Source of the DNA: Nostoc parmelioides FACHB-3921 | GTDB lineage: Bacteria; Cyanobacteriota; Cyanobacteriia; Cyanobacteriales; Nostocaceae | NCBI RefSeq assembly: GCF_014696625.1 | Contig: NZ_JACJQL010000028.1 | Location: 25,564 to 89,563 of the forward strand | Length of the DNA stretch: 64,000 bases | Direction: 5' to 3' | Shown here: positions 8,496 through 17,240 of the stretch, in pieces | Layout of the letters: each line of letters begins with the position of its first letter | How positions within the stretch are numbered: position 1 is the first letter of the stretch | Notes under the pieces: generated by a model | The model's database searches: none | Seen by the model: the letters and a program-made list of their open reading frames with translations, nothing else | What the model was told of the DNA's origin: nothing | Program-made: the position numbers and the translations under genes

Positions 8496-9215
8496 TTATT
8501 TCATAATAAGAGATTTAATTTCTTGCTCTATTTGTCCACTAATAATTTCTTGACCAATGCCAGGTTGGGCAAGATTAACCTTCACGAAATTTATCTGATC
8601 TGCTGCCGAGAATTTATTATCTTTATTAGAATCTTTGATAATTTTGATAAAAATTTCCTTCCTTCCTGGCACGACCACCCAATTAATAATTTTAGAATTA
8701 TTTGGTGTTACTTGTTGCAGATTCTTTCCTGATAAATCAGATATATAACCAATTACAGCATCTTCTTGATTAAACTTTTTATCTTTATTAGTATCCTGAT
8801 CAATAATTTGATAAAGCCAAACTCTTGTGGATGGCTGACCAGGTGTTTTTATTTCTACTAAATCAAAGTCATTAATAATTGCTTTTTTATTTAATAAAAG
8901 GTGACTCGCACCGTCTTGTTTGCGATAAAATATAAAATTATAAAGTAATACATTATATCTTTTAGAAGAACGCGAATAATCATCTAAACCAACTTCTTTT
9001 TCTACATCCCTACCTGTGGAATTAACTGGAATCATTAAATAATCTGTCGGCTCTTTAATAACTAAGTCGCCATAGTTAATTTGAGGTTGTGTTTGCTGCT
9101 GTCCAACAGCCTGTGCTGATTCTGTTTTTTGGGAAATATTGGTGTTGCAAGATAAAGAAAGACTTGCTACGAATATTGTGGCTACAACATTCTTTACGAA
9201 ATAATTTTTTTTCAT
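8496..9215 (-). CDS. Lipoprotein with EF-hand-like acidic loops
   Basis: The 239-aa protein has a lipoprotein signal: a basic N-terminus, a hydrophobic core (VVATIFVASLSLSC) and Cys23 as the probable lipidated residue. The mature part contains two acidic loops spaced like calcium-binding EF-hand or dockerin-type loops (DQDTNKDKKFNQED and DSNKDNKFSAAD), each preceding a hydrophobic strand. It is predicted to be anchored on the periplasmic side and possibly to bind Ca2+. The role is unknown. Start ATG 9215 gives MKKNYFVKN. Confidence 0.7.
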   Translation of the reverse strand: MKKNYFVKNVVATIFVASLSLSCNTNISQKTESAQAVGQQQTQPQINYGDLVIKEPTDYLMIPVNSTGRDVEKEVGLDDYSRSSKRYNVLLYNFIFYRKQDGASHLLLNKKAIINDFDLVEIKTPGQPSTRVWLYQIIDQDTNKDKKFNQEDAVIGYISDLSGKNLQQVTPNNSKIINWVVVPGRKEIFIKIIKDSNKDNKFSAADQINFVKVNLAQPGIGQEIISGQIEQEIKSLIMK

Positions 9216-9317
9216 TACCTGTTCCTACCAAAAAATATTTCTGTCTTATTATATGTGCTGCTAAAAATTAACCAGATTTATCAGTCTTACTCTGTCGAGT
9301 TAGTTGTTATAGCTTGT

Positions 9318-9413
9318 TAGGGTGCGTCAGTATGAATAATTTCTTGGTACCACTAGGTTTTTTCTCACTGACCCACTCTAAATTTTGGATATTTTTTATC
9401 TGGAAGTTCCTAA
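9318..9413 (+). repeat. Dispersed element F1, copy C
   Basis: It starts TAGGGTGCGTCAG and shares the middle (ATGAATAATTTCTTGGTAC) and tail (TTTTTTATCTGGAAGTTCC) with copy A. The right inverted repeat is decayed (CTGACCCACTCTA). Confidence 0.8.
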
Positions 9414-9450
9414 GCACTAGTATCAAAAATTCAACTTTTCCAGGTGAACA

Positions 9451-9475
9451 AAAAAATAGCCCACGAATGTGGGCT
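9451..9475 (-). terminator. Possible minus-strand intrinsic terminator
   Basis: AGCCCAC (9458-9464) pairs with GTGGGCT (9469-9475) around a 4-nt loop. Read on the minus strand the stem is followed by TATTTTTTT, which is terminator-like. The nearest minus-strand gene upstream is the broken aldo/keto reductase, about 600 bp away, so an undetected short transcript is also possible. Confidence 0.5.
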
Positions 9476-10017
9476 TGTCTGTACTATTTAAAGTGCATAA
9501 AATACCCCAAACAAATTACTTTGGTTGCTTGAGTACCTGTCTTAAACTGGTAGTCTTACCCCAGTCTTTTTACTGGGTTCTCAAGCGTAAATTATGACAC
9601 TCCTTGCATTATGTATAATACTTTATCATCTCTTTATGTTGAAAATCATTAAAATATTGAAAAACCTGGTGCAGGTTGACCAGGTTTTCCAAAATTCACA
9701 GGTTTCAAAATTGTTAAATTTAATAAGGAAACAGTTGAGAAAGTTTACAACTAGGGTGGACATAACAATCAGCAAATTCAGCATTCTTTGTTTTTCCGCT
9801 TTGGGATTTGGTTTTGCCTGCTTCGGGCTTTTTACCACATCGCATAAAATATGCTGGGATTTGCTTGGGCTGATGACGGGAGACACCGAGTCATTACCCT
9901 TTTAGTTTGGTTTTTGGTGTCTTGATATTTAAGTTAGCACCTAGTTAATGATGATCAAGTGTTAGTTTACTAAAGTTGATATTTTGTAGATTTTTGCAAT
10001 AAAGTCTTAAAGCTTTG

Positions 10018-10052
10018 ATCCCCAACTATCTTTTGTGGATAATTGGGGTGAT
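10018..10052. terminator. Inverted repeat after the aldo/keto reductase
   Basis: ATCCCCAA (10018-10025) and TATC pair with GATA and TTGGGG around a short T-rich loop. It lies 15-50 bp past the minus-strand stop at 10067. No clear U-run follows on the minus strand, so termination is only likely. Confidence 0.4.
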
Positions 10053-10066
10053 ATTTAAGAAATCCT

Positions 10067-11026
10067 TTACCAATTCCACATCACAGGACTATCATCATGA
10101 TTGTCGGTAACAATACGACCGATCGCATCAATTTCGCTAATTTCCTCAGCAGAGAGTTGAATATTGGCAGCTTGGGCATTATCTTTTGCTTGTTCAGGAT
10201 AACGCGCACCGGCGATCGCATTCGCTTGGGGTTGAGCAATTAACCAAGCTAATGCTAACTGTGCCAAACTAGCGTTATGGCGCTCTGCGATGGGGCGCAG
10301 TTTATCTAAAGCTTGTTGAGCGCGTTCAAAATTTTCGCCTTGAAACAGTTTATTTTTAGCTCGGTTATCGGCTGGATCAAATTGCTGTCCACGAGTAAAT
10401 TTCCCTGTCAGCAATCCCTGCGCTAAGGGTGAATAAGCCAAGATAGAAATATGATTTTCCACACAGTACGGTGCTGCATCTTTTTCTACTTGTCGCCAAA
10501 ATAGAGAATAGGGAGGCTGTAAGCTGTCAATTCTGCCGTATTGTGAGGCCTCTTCTAATTGGGCGCGGGAAAAATTAGAAACACCGATTGCGCGGATTTT
10601 ACCCTGCTCTTTCAGGTGGTTCAGGGCGTTCATGGTTTCCTCAATTGGTACTATCTCACTATTGAAAGCACCAGCAGGCCAATGAATTTGGTATAAATCT
10701 ATGTAATCAGTTTGGAGATTTTTCAGAGAGCGATCGCAAGCTTGAATCACTTGATCATACTTGAGATGGTTGGCGAAAACTTTTGTTGCATACTCCACTT
10801 GGTCACGCACATCAGACAAAGCTTCAGCCACAATCTGTTCGGAATGTCCTTCGCCATAAACTTCGGCTGTGTCAATGGTGGTAATTCCTGCCTCAAAAGC
10901 TGCTCGAATGGTTTTAATCTAGTCAGCATCTTCAATTCCCACCCACATTTTCTTCCCGGCTTGCCAAGTCCCCATAAGAATGGGTGAAATTTTGACATCT
11001 GATGTGCCTAGTGTGCGCTTTTCCAT
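10067..11026 (-). pseudogene. Aldo/keto reductase interrupted by one in-frame TAG
   Basis: Reading from ATG 11026 gives MEKRTLGTSDVKISPILMGT and runs in one frame to the stop at 10067, 320 codons. A single TAG breaks the frame at 10919-10921 (codon 36), just before IKTIRAAFEAGITTIDTAE. After the stop the frame keeps all family features: the catalytic region DTAEVYGEG, lysine in YATKV, the HWP motif, GVSNFS, and the late NADPH-binding part. The intact form would be an NADPH-dependent oxidoreductase. A restart at 10831 would lack the first strand and the catalytic Asp/Tyr, so it would be inactive. Only one substitution separates it from an intact gene, so the loss looks recent; a sequencing error is also possible. 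Confidence 0.85.
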
Positions 11027-11232
11027 AAAGGTTCCCTAATTCACTTCCCTGGATAGTTTTATACTTTAACGGTCTTCGCTGTAAATTAAATCAGAGTTAC
11101 AGTAGATGGCGATGCTAACAGAATTGACCTTTTTTGAATTTAAAATGCAAAATACCCTTTGCTACGCAACGCTACCGCAAACGGGAAGGCTGCGCCAACA
11201 TTGTCTTTAATTTTGAATTGGAGCGAAGCGAC

Positions 11233-11796
11233 TTGACTACAACAGTGCATACCCTCAAAGAATGGGCAGTGGCGATCAATGCCTTAGAAGGCGGCAAAAC
11301 AATCGTGTTACTGCGGAAAGGCGGTATTCATGAAAACAAAGGACGCTTTCAAGTAGCTCATGAACAAGTTCTGCTTTATCCTACCTATGAACATCAACAG
11401 CCTTCCTTACTCAAGGCTGAATATGCAGGTCTTGTTCACCCAGTAACATCTGGTTGGCATCCAGAAACGGTGAGGATAGGAAGTTGGGCGCAAATTACCG
11501 ATATTCTGCCCATCAGTGATGAGGTCACTGTCAACGCCTTATTACCTTTTCATATTTGGAACGAGAATTTTATTAGCGATCGCCTAAAATGGAAGCCACA
11601 ACAGCCAATATTTATTCTCCTCCTGCGGACTTACAAACTACCCCAAGAGCAGGAAATTCCCTACTGTGCAGAATATGGCGGCTGCAAATCATGGATTGAT
11701 ATCACTTCACCCATACAACTACAAGATTCTCAACCAGTCTTGTCCGATTCTGATTATGGGCAGATTGTAGAAGAAATTCGGGCGATCGTTCATTAA
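11233..11796 (+). CDS. DUF1802 family protein
   Basis: The 187-aa soluble protein matches the cyanobacterial/bacterial DUF1802 family: TLKEWAVAINALEGGKTIVLLRKGGI at the N-terminus, HEQVLLYPTYEHQ, and a C-terminal GCKSWIDI. The biochemical role is unknown. The frame is open from ATG 11134, but the first 33 codons lie in a dispersed repeat (CTACGCAACGCTACCGCAAACGG and so on) and look untranslated. TTG 11233 gives the family-like start (M)TTTVHTLKEW and has GGAG about 10 nt upstream. The ribosome site therefore appears to be supplied by the repeat. Confidence 0.8.
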   Translation: MTTTVHTLKEWAVAINALEGGKTIVLLRKGGIHENKGRFQVAHEQVLLYPTYEHQQPSLLKAEYAGLVHPVTSGWHPETVRIGSWAQITDILPISDEVTVNALLPFHIWNENFISDRLKWKPQQPIFILLLRTYKLPQEQEIPYCAEYGGCKSWIDITSPIQLQDSQPVLSDSDYGQIVEEIRAIVH

Positions 11797-12138
11797 TTGG
11801 TCATTTGTCATGCCGTCAAAACTCTTTTTTTGAAATAAAACTTTAAATATTTTCTAAAAAAGTAACTGTTGATACATACGCTTATAGAAACCGCATATAC
11901 CATTGAAAAAATCTTAATCCTAGATTAAAGGCAGGTATGAAGCTTATTCGGCTTATTTTTCTAGTTAGCCGATAATAAGCAATCTAAATCTCTCATATTT
12001 ATTTACGTAATTGTACGATTTTGGATTGTACATAAGTTGACATACCCTAAGAACACTCAAATTATCCCACAAGGGTGATGTGACCGTTGACAAAATTCTG
12101 TCAATATGCAATATATGCTTAATGCAAAGGAGTCTGCC
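11797..12138. other. Intergenic region with a bulged hairpin
   Basis: This 342-bp AT-rich spacer has no gene. GCTTATTCGGCT (11942-11953) can pair with AGCCGATAATAAGC (11967-11980) with a two-base bulge. Two ATTGTAC direct repeats sit at about 12010-12030, and a TTGACA follows near 12037. These could belong to the promoter of the small gene at 12139. Confidence 0.4.
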
Positions 12139-12402
12139 ATGTATCGACAAATGTGCTGGATATCTAAGACTAGCGGAGATGGTGACAAAATTTTATATCT
12201 GCAAACTGCACCCAGCCAACCCTGGCGACCATACACAGCTTTTCCCCAATATTCAGTACCAGATTATCAGATACCAGGTGGCTCCAAAGGTTGGGCAACC
12301 TATCAGAAGTTACTAAAAGCAGGCTGGACATTAGTTCCCAGCGCCCGTGCCAACGAATTTGGTAGCAGTGTTCATGCAGAGTCTATTGTTAATGGTCAGT
12401 AG
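12139..12402 (+). CDS. Small conserved hypothetical protein (87 aa)
   Basis: ATG 12139 is chosen because AAAGGAG lies 6 nt upstream; the longer reading from 12106 lacks a ribosome site. The protein (MYRQMCWISKTSGDGDK...) is soluble and aromatic-rich with a PGGSKGWATYQKLLKAGWTLVPS segment that reads like a small conserved domain ending in a helix. I do not recognise a family. A competing frame at 12080-12316 is a shadow. It converges on ggt with only a heptamer repeat between the two stops. Confidence 0.6.
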   Translation: MYRQMCWISKTSGDGDKILYLQTAPSQPWRPYTAFPQYSVPDYQIPGGSKGWATYQKLLKAGWTLVPSARANEFGSSVHAESIVNGQ

Positions 12403-12406
12403 TTAT

Positions 12407-12431
12407 CAGTTGACAGTTGACAGTTGACAGT
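12407..12431. repeat. Heptamer tandem repeat (CAGTTGA)3.5
   Basis: Three and a half units of CAGTTGA fill the space between the convergent stops at 12402 and 12431. The same heptamer class in the other orientation (TCAACAG)3 is at 61777-61797. Confidence 0.85.
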
Positions 12432-14203
12432 CATTTTGATTTTGGAATACCTTCGCCGCGTGGGTCGGCTGCGCCTTCTAAGTCGCCTTCTTTGGTGACA
12501 ACGATCGCATTAATATTACCCCAAGGATTAGTTTCTTTGATGTTATGTCCGCGTCGGCGTAAGTCTTGTAGGGTAAGCGCATCTAATCCCCAAGGTTCTA
12601 CTCGTAACTCATCGGGTAGCCACTGGTGATGTATGCGTGGGACAGATACGGCTGCACCAACATTCATATTGTATTCCAAAACATTGAGAATAACTTGCAA
12701 AACTTGAGTGATGATGGTGCTACCACCAGGCGCACCTACTACCATGCGGAGGCGTTCGTTCTCGGTGATGATAGTTGGTGTCATACTCGATAAGGGAGTT
12801 TTGCGGGGTGCGATCGCATTGGCTTCGCTTCCTACTAACCCGAATACATTGGGAACCCCTGGCGCAGCAGCAAAATCGTCCATTTCATTGTTGAGCAAAA
12901 TACCAGTCCCCGATGCAACCACTCCAGAACCAAAGCCATAATTAACGGTAAAAGTGAGGCTGACTGCATTACGTTCTTCATCGACGACATTTATATGGCT
13001 GGTTTCGGGAGATTCATAGCGATTTGCATATACTCTCTGGGGAATCTCGGCTTTTCCAAACCGTTGTAAAATTTCTGGGGCGATGGGTTTGACCTGAGTT
13101 GAGGGTGTGGCTCTGTGTAAATCAATTTCTGCACGACGCTTTTTGCTATAGGCTGGACTAATCAGCGCTTGTAGAGGAATTTTGACAAAATCGGGGTCGC
13201 CTAAATATTGTGAGCGATCGCTGTAGGCAATTTTCATTGCTTCTGTGAATAAATGCAAAGCGTTGGGATGATGCCAACCCCAAGATTTTAAATCTGTGTC
13301 ACCAATAATATTTAACATCTGCAATAGCAACACACCACCTGATGAAGGTGGTGGCATTGAGCAGATTTTAGCTTGACGGAAATTGCCACAGACAGGATTA
13401 AGCCAGATGGGTTTGTAAGCTTTCAGGTCTGCTAAAGTAATCAAGCCGCCATTTTTCGCCATATCATCCGCGATCGCACGGGCAATATTACCAATGTAAA
13501 AACTTTGAGGATTTTGGGCGATCTCCGCTAAAGTGCGTGCTAAATCACGCTGCACCAACCTTTCCCCGTGCTGATAAAATTCGCCGTTGCGAGTGAATAT
13601 TTCCCTGGCTGCTGAGTTGCTGAGAATGATTGGCTTGCGAGTTTCCTGTACCTGCATGGAACGCCAAGTTGGTTTTTGACTGAGAACGAAACCATCTTTA
13701 GCGAGTGCGATCGCAGGTTTTACCACCTCATTCCAGGGTAATTTACCATAACGACGATGTACTTCATACATCCCGGCGATTGTTCCTGGTGTAGCTACCG
13801 CCAAATAACCGTTGATACTTGCATTTGGGCGCACCTTCCCTGCATCATCCAAATACATCTTTCTTGTAGCTTTGAGGGGTGCGCGTTCTCGAAAATCTAA
13901 CGCTTTGATTTCTCCCGTTTTCTGGGAACGCATCAGCAAAAATCCCCCGCCACCAATTCCGGCAGAAAATGGTTCAACAACAGAAATTGCTAAAGTTGTG
14001 GCGACTGCTGCATCGAGTGCATTACCACCTTTGCGTAAAATTGCTACACCGGTCTCACTTGCCAAAGGATGGGCAGATACTACCATGCCTTTTTTACTAC
14101 GCAGAGGTACGGTAATAGTGGCTGAGGCTATTTGATTGTAGCAGAGAAACCCCAGAGAAAAGACGGTAAATACAACCCGTTTCGATTTCGCAAGGTTAGG
14201 CAT
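12431..14203 (-). CDS. ggt: Gamma-glutamyltransferase
   Basis: The 590-aa N-terminal-nucleophile hydrolase has a signal peptide (residues about 1-28, cleavage near IASA). It cleaves or transfers the gamma-glutamyl group of glutathione in the periplasm. The autoprocessing and catalytic threonine is Thr401 in ETSHINVVDEE, so the precursor should split into about 400 and 190 residue subunits. Other family hallmarks are seen: GGNALDAAVA, SAGIGGGGFLL, DFRERAP, PPPSSGGV and GSGVVASGTGILLNNEMDDF. The length is typical. It stands alone, convergent with the small gene at 12139. Confidence 0.95.
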   Translation of the reverse strand: MPNLAKSKRVVFTVFSLGFLCYNQIASATITVPLRSKKGMVVSAHPLASETGVAILRKGGNALDAAVATTLAISVVEPFSAGIGGGGFLLMRSQKTGEIKALDFRERAPLKATRKMYLDDAGKVRPNASINGYLAVATPGTIAGMYEVHRRYGKLPWNEVVKPAIALAKDGFVLSQKPTWRSMQVQETRKPIILSNSAAREIFTRNGEFYQHGERLVQRDLARTLAEIAQNPQSFYIGNIARAIADDMAKNGGLITLADLKAYKPIWLNPVCGNFRQAKICSMPPPSSGGVLLLQMLNIIGDTDLKSWGWHHPNALHLFTEAMKIAYSDRSQYLGDPDFVKIPLQALISPAYSKKRRAEIDLHRATPSTQVKPIAPEILQRFGKAEIPQRVYANRYESPETSHINVVDEERNAVSLTFTVNYGFGSGVVASGTGILLNNEMDDFAAAPGVPNVFGLVGSEANAIAPRKTPLSSMTPTIITENERLRMVVGAPGGSTIITQVLQVILNVLEYNMNVGAAVSVPRIHHQWLPDELRVEPWGLDALTLQDLRRRGHNIKETNPWGNINAIVVTKEGDLEGAADPRGEGIPKSK

Positions 14204-14398
14204 TTTATACTTTTGCGTGGGATATATTTAGCCTACACCCAATGGGGATAATACCAATTCACAATTTACCGTTGGATGACTAAATCGATCTCTTGCAATA
14301 GCTTTGAGTCAGATTATTGATGAAAATCATCAATAATTACACTGAATGTGTTTTAGACAAAAAGATGAGTATTTATAACTAAAATAGTACTTATGTAG

Positions 14399-14608
14399 GA
14401 AAACGAAAAATCAAGGGTCTTCGCAATGGTACACGGGTATAAGAGTATGAATTAATTCACAATACCCTACGGGTACTCTGCGAGAACGCCTTTGGCGAAC
14501 ACGGTAGCATTCTCTCACCACTGTTAGCGTCTTTGAAGGAGAAGAGTAGGCTACGCCAACAAAATTCAAAATAAATGTTTTACACCCCTATACCCCATCT
14601 CAATAGAT
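14399..14608 (-). repeat. Dispersed element F2, copy a (interrupted)
   Basis: One end reads AAAACGAAAAATCAAGGGT, as in the copies at 27172 and 58605. The other end reads TTTTACACCCCTATACCCC then ATCTCAATAG, as in the other copies. The centre carries an unrelated CTACGGGTACTCTGCGAGAA repeat. Confidence 0.6.
14463..14509 (+). repeat. Dispersed GC-rich repeat, copy 1
   Basis: TACTCTGCGAGAACGCCTTT...GGCGAACACGGTAGC matches the inverse of 18564-18610. Fragments are also seen at about 11158-11205, 25480-25515 and 28380-28425. Confidence 0.7.
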
Positions 14609-14833
14609 AACTTTGGTGTATGATTTCTGGGTGTGTTAGGCATATCCTTAGCTGATAAACTTAGACACAAAAAGACTTTTCACTCAGTCTCCAGTCCCCA
14701 GCTATATGAAAAAAATGTTTTTGGTATAGTCTCTTCTAAACATCTATTTCTTACTTTTTTTAGCTTATAGTAGCCAAATACACTAGGATTAGCTATATTC
14801 CCCTAAGTATTACTTCAGAGAATACATACTTAT

Positions 14834-16474
14834 ATGGGAATCAGTTGGAAAAGTATCAAAGTTTCTATAGGTTTTTTCTGCACGCTCACCCTCACACAAT
14901 TTTTGGCTACAAATACTCCTGTCCAAGCAGCTGAAACAGTCGTAGTGAGATTTGGGTTATTTGCCGAATCTATACCTGTGGCTGATTTACAGAAAGCGGC
15001 GGAGACTGGTGAATTTCCCAGCAGTTTAAACCTATTCACCAGACGATTATCAGAACAACAACGCCGCACTGTCATCGAAGCGCTAAGGATGAGAGTACCG
15101 TTGAATGTTGTTACCATTAGCAGGTTACTTAACACCCAAATTGGGACAACTATTCTCAATGACCTCGCTACAGCTGTGGTTCGCAAAGATCAATCTGGGG
15201 CAAAAGCCTTAAGAGCTAGTTTGGTACTGGGTTCTACAGCACCGCAGGGTCTTTCTATTCTCAGCTTTATTGCTGCTTACCCCAGTCGAAGCCTAGAAAT
15301 TAACTTACCCCAAGCTTTCCAAGTGGCGGGGAGTTTAAACAATGCTTTCTGGCGTACACAACAATTTATGCTGGCGATTAGTCCTCAACTTGATCCCACG
15401 ACGAAACCGCAGATTTCCTTACCTTTTGACCCTAGCCAACCAGGAAACGCTCAAGTGCAAGTACTGAAATTGAACTTGAATGATCAAAAACGCGATCGCC
15501 AAATTCCGGTGGATATATACTGGTCAACATCTGCAACTCAAGAAAAACCCGTAATTATCTACTCCCACGGGATGGGATCAGTCCGTACAGATTTACACTA
15601 TTTAGCTGAACATTTTGCCTCTCACGGTTATGTATTTGTTGCTTTAGAACATCCAGGAAGTAATCAGGCAAATACAGATTTAGCAACCAAAGGTAAAGTG
15701 CGACTTTTAGAACCCCAAGAGTTTTTAAATCGTCCTCAAGATGTCAGCTTTGTTTTGGATGTATTAGAAAAACTCAACCAAGCAACAGGTAATCCCTTAC
15801 AAGGGAAACTGGCAACTAATAACACGATGGTGATTGGCTATTCTTTTGGTGGTGGTACAGCTTTATCTTTGGCTGGAGCCGAGTTACAAATAACAGGAAT
15901 CAGAGAACGCTGTCAGAATAAATTAACTATTTTCAGCCTGGGAGAAACTATCCAATGTGTTGCTCAAGAATTGCCAGAAAAAACTTATCAACTGCGGGAT
16001 AACAGAATTAAACAAGCAATAGCTTTAACTCCCACGACTTCATTAATGTTTGGCGAAACTGGTTTAACAAAGGTGCAAATTCCGACTTTAATTGTCGCTG
16101 CTTCCGCAGATAAAACTACCCCTGCTTTAACCGAACAAATTATGGGATTTAGCAAAATTCCATCGCCTAAATGGTTGGTGGGTATCATTGGCGGTACACA
16201 TTTGAGTGTAAAAGACCCCAGCGCCACATTAGATCAGGTAGACAAACCCAACACACCCCTGACTGGTGGTGAAATAGTGGGAGAACAAGCTGCCGATGTT
16301 CGCCAATTTGTCAAGGCGATCGCTCTAGCAATGGCGGCACAACTCACGCCAGAAGCCGAAAAGTATGCGGTCTTTCTCACTCCGGATTACGCTCAATTGG
16401 CTTCAACCCAGTCATTTCCTTTTCGCATAGTTACAGAAATTCCCCCACAAGCTATTCCCATAGGTAAACAATAG
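14834..16474 (+). CDS. DUF1400-type secreted alpha/beta hydrolase
   Basis: The 546-aa protein has a signal peptide (cleavage near PVQAAE, residue about 33). An N-terminal helical cyanobacterial DUF1400 domain (about 34-150, RFGLFAESIPVADLQKAAETG) comes next. A C-terminal hydrolase of the platelet-activating-factor acetylhydrolase/dienelactone type follows. Its nucleophile elbow is VIGYSFGGGTAL, an oxyanion region is IIYSHGMGS, and a late GGTHLSV supplies the likely His. It should act outside the cytoplasmic membrane on an ester substrate that is not known. Start ATG 14834; no nearby partner gene. Confidence 0.85.
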   Translation: MGISWKSIKVSIGFFCTLTLTQFLATNTPVQAAETVVVRFGLFAESIPVADLQKAAETGEFPSSLNLFTRRLSEQQRRTVIEALRMRVPLNVVTISRLLNTQIGTTILNDLATAVVRKDQSGAKALRASLVLGSTAPQGLSILSFIAAYPSRSLEINLPQAFQVAGSLNNAFWRTQQFMLAISPQLDPTTKPQISLPFDPSQPGNAQVQVLKLNLNDQKRDRQIPVDIYWSTSATQEKPVIIYSHGMGSVRTDLHYLAEHFASHGYVFVALEHPGSNQANTDLATKGKVRLLEPQEFLNRPQDVSFVLDVLEKLNQATGNPLQGKLATNNTMVIGYSFGGGTALSLAGAELQITGIRERCQNKLTIFSLGETIQCVAQELPEKTYQLRDNRIKQAIALTPTTSLMFGETGLTKVQIPTLIVAASADKTTPALTEQIMGFSKIPSPKWLVGIIGGTHLSVKDPSATLDQVDKPNTPLTGGEIVGEQAADVRQFVKAIALAMAAQLTPEAEKYAVFLTPDYAQLASTQSFPFRIVTEIPPQAIPIGKQ

Positions 16475-16537
16475 CAGTACACACGGGATTAATCGCATTT
16501 CTAACAACTGTACAGACGCGATTAATTCCGTCTCTGA

Positions 16538-17002
16538 CTAATGACTATTAGTCCCATTTTGTAATACAGAACTTCTTATGAGCTTGAGAATTTCTGCTAC
16601 CAGAATATTGGGATCTAGAGGTTTATTAACATAGCTTTGAAATCCAGACATGAAGGCCATGTTCAAACTGTCTTCTGAACCTAGTGCAGTGAGAGCGATC
16701 GCCGGAATATTTCTGTTGTCTAATAGGGCATTGTTTCTAATTTCATTTACTAATGTATATCCATCCATATCGGGCATGGCAATGTCAAAAATCAAAATAT
16801 CAAACTTTAGTTGTTTGATAATCTCTAGTGCTTCCAATGCTGATGTGGCTGTTGTTACTTGAACACCATAGCTTTCTAAAACGCAGGTAGTTAAAAACAG
16901 ACTATCAGCATTATCATCTACTGCTAAAATGTGCAAACCATCTAAAGACTGAAAATAATTTGTAACGTCTTCTGGATGCAGTTCTTCCGAGTTATTTGCC
17001 AC
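16538..17002 (-). CDS. Single-domain response regulator
   Basis: The 154-aa protein is a lone CheY-like receiver: acidic pair VDD (about 28-30), phosphoacceptor Asp73 in LIFDIAMPDMDG, conserved Thr in IALTALG and Lys in YVNKPLDP. There is no output domain. It should relay a signal from a histidine kinase to a protein partner, but no cognate kinase gene is adjacent. Start ATG 17002. Confidence 0.9.
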   Translation of the reverse strand: MANNSEELHPEDVTNYFQSLDGLHILAVDDNADSLFLTTCVLESYGVQVTTATSALEALEIIKQLKFDILIFDIAMPDMDGYTLVNEIRNNALLDNRNIPAIALTALGSEDSLNMAFMSGFQSYVNKPLDPNILVAEILKLIRSSVLQNGTNSH

Positions 17003-17048
17003 GCTATTATAGCCTCCCTAGTTGTCCAAACCAATTACGGAGGAAGTC

Positions 17049-17084
17049 ATACCAAAGGGCTAGTGGGGGCTAGCCCTTTGGTAT
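17049..17084. repeat. 15-bp perfect inverted repeat
   Basis: ATACCAAAGGGCTAG (17049-17063) and its exact complement CTAGCCCTTTGGTAT (17070-17084) flank a 6-nt loop. It lies between dapF's stop and the response regulator start (both minus strand). It may end the dapF transcript, though no U-run follows, or be a dispersed hairpin element. Confidence 0.7.
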
Positions 17085-17136
17085 ACATCTGTAAATCAAA
17101 CTACCACAACCTGAGGTTTGTTGATTTAGTTATGAG

Positions 17137-17200
17137 TTAGGACTGACGCACCCAGATTTTTTGTTGAGACCAGGTGTAAGGGTGTAGGGGTGTAAAACAT
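17137..17200 (+). repeat. Dispersed element F2, copy b
   Basis: TTAGGACTGACGCACCCAG, TTTTTTGTTGAGAC and AGGTGTAAGGGTGTAGGGGT are shared with 21051-21130 and, inverted, with 27240-27303. Confidence 0.75.
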
Positions 17201-17240
17201 TATACGAGTTGTCTTTCAACTCAGCACCCAGGAATCCTGC

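Larger units (their letters stand above)
9216..10066. other. 851-bp intergenic region with several hairpins
   Basis: No credible gene is seen. It contains F1 copy C (9318-9413) and three consecutive hairpins at 9458-9475, 9560-9577 and 9661-9688. A further inverted repeat at 10018-10052 lies just past the stop of the broken aldo/keto reductase. The hairpin row is consistent with terminators or a small RNA, but no promoter can be assigned. Confidence 0.5.
14204..14833. other. 630-bp intergenic region with nested repeats
   Basis: It separates divergent ggt and the DUF1400 hydrolase and has no gene. It holds an F2 element (14399-14608) into which a second repeat (14463-14509) appears inserted. 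Promoters for both genes must lie here but no clear boxes are claimed. Confidence 0.5.

Noticed and set aside
9594..9905. 103-codon plus-strand frame and an opposing 86-codon frame at 9626-9886
   Set aside because: They run through a hairpin, have no ribosome site, and the amino acid make-up is not protein-like.
12080..12316. 78-codon frame overlapping the small gene at 12139
   Set aside because: The other frame has AAAGGAG at the right distance and a more protein-like sequence.
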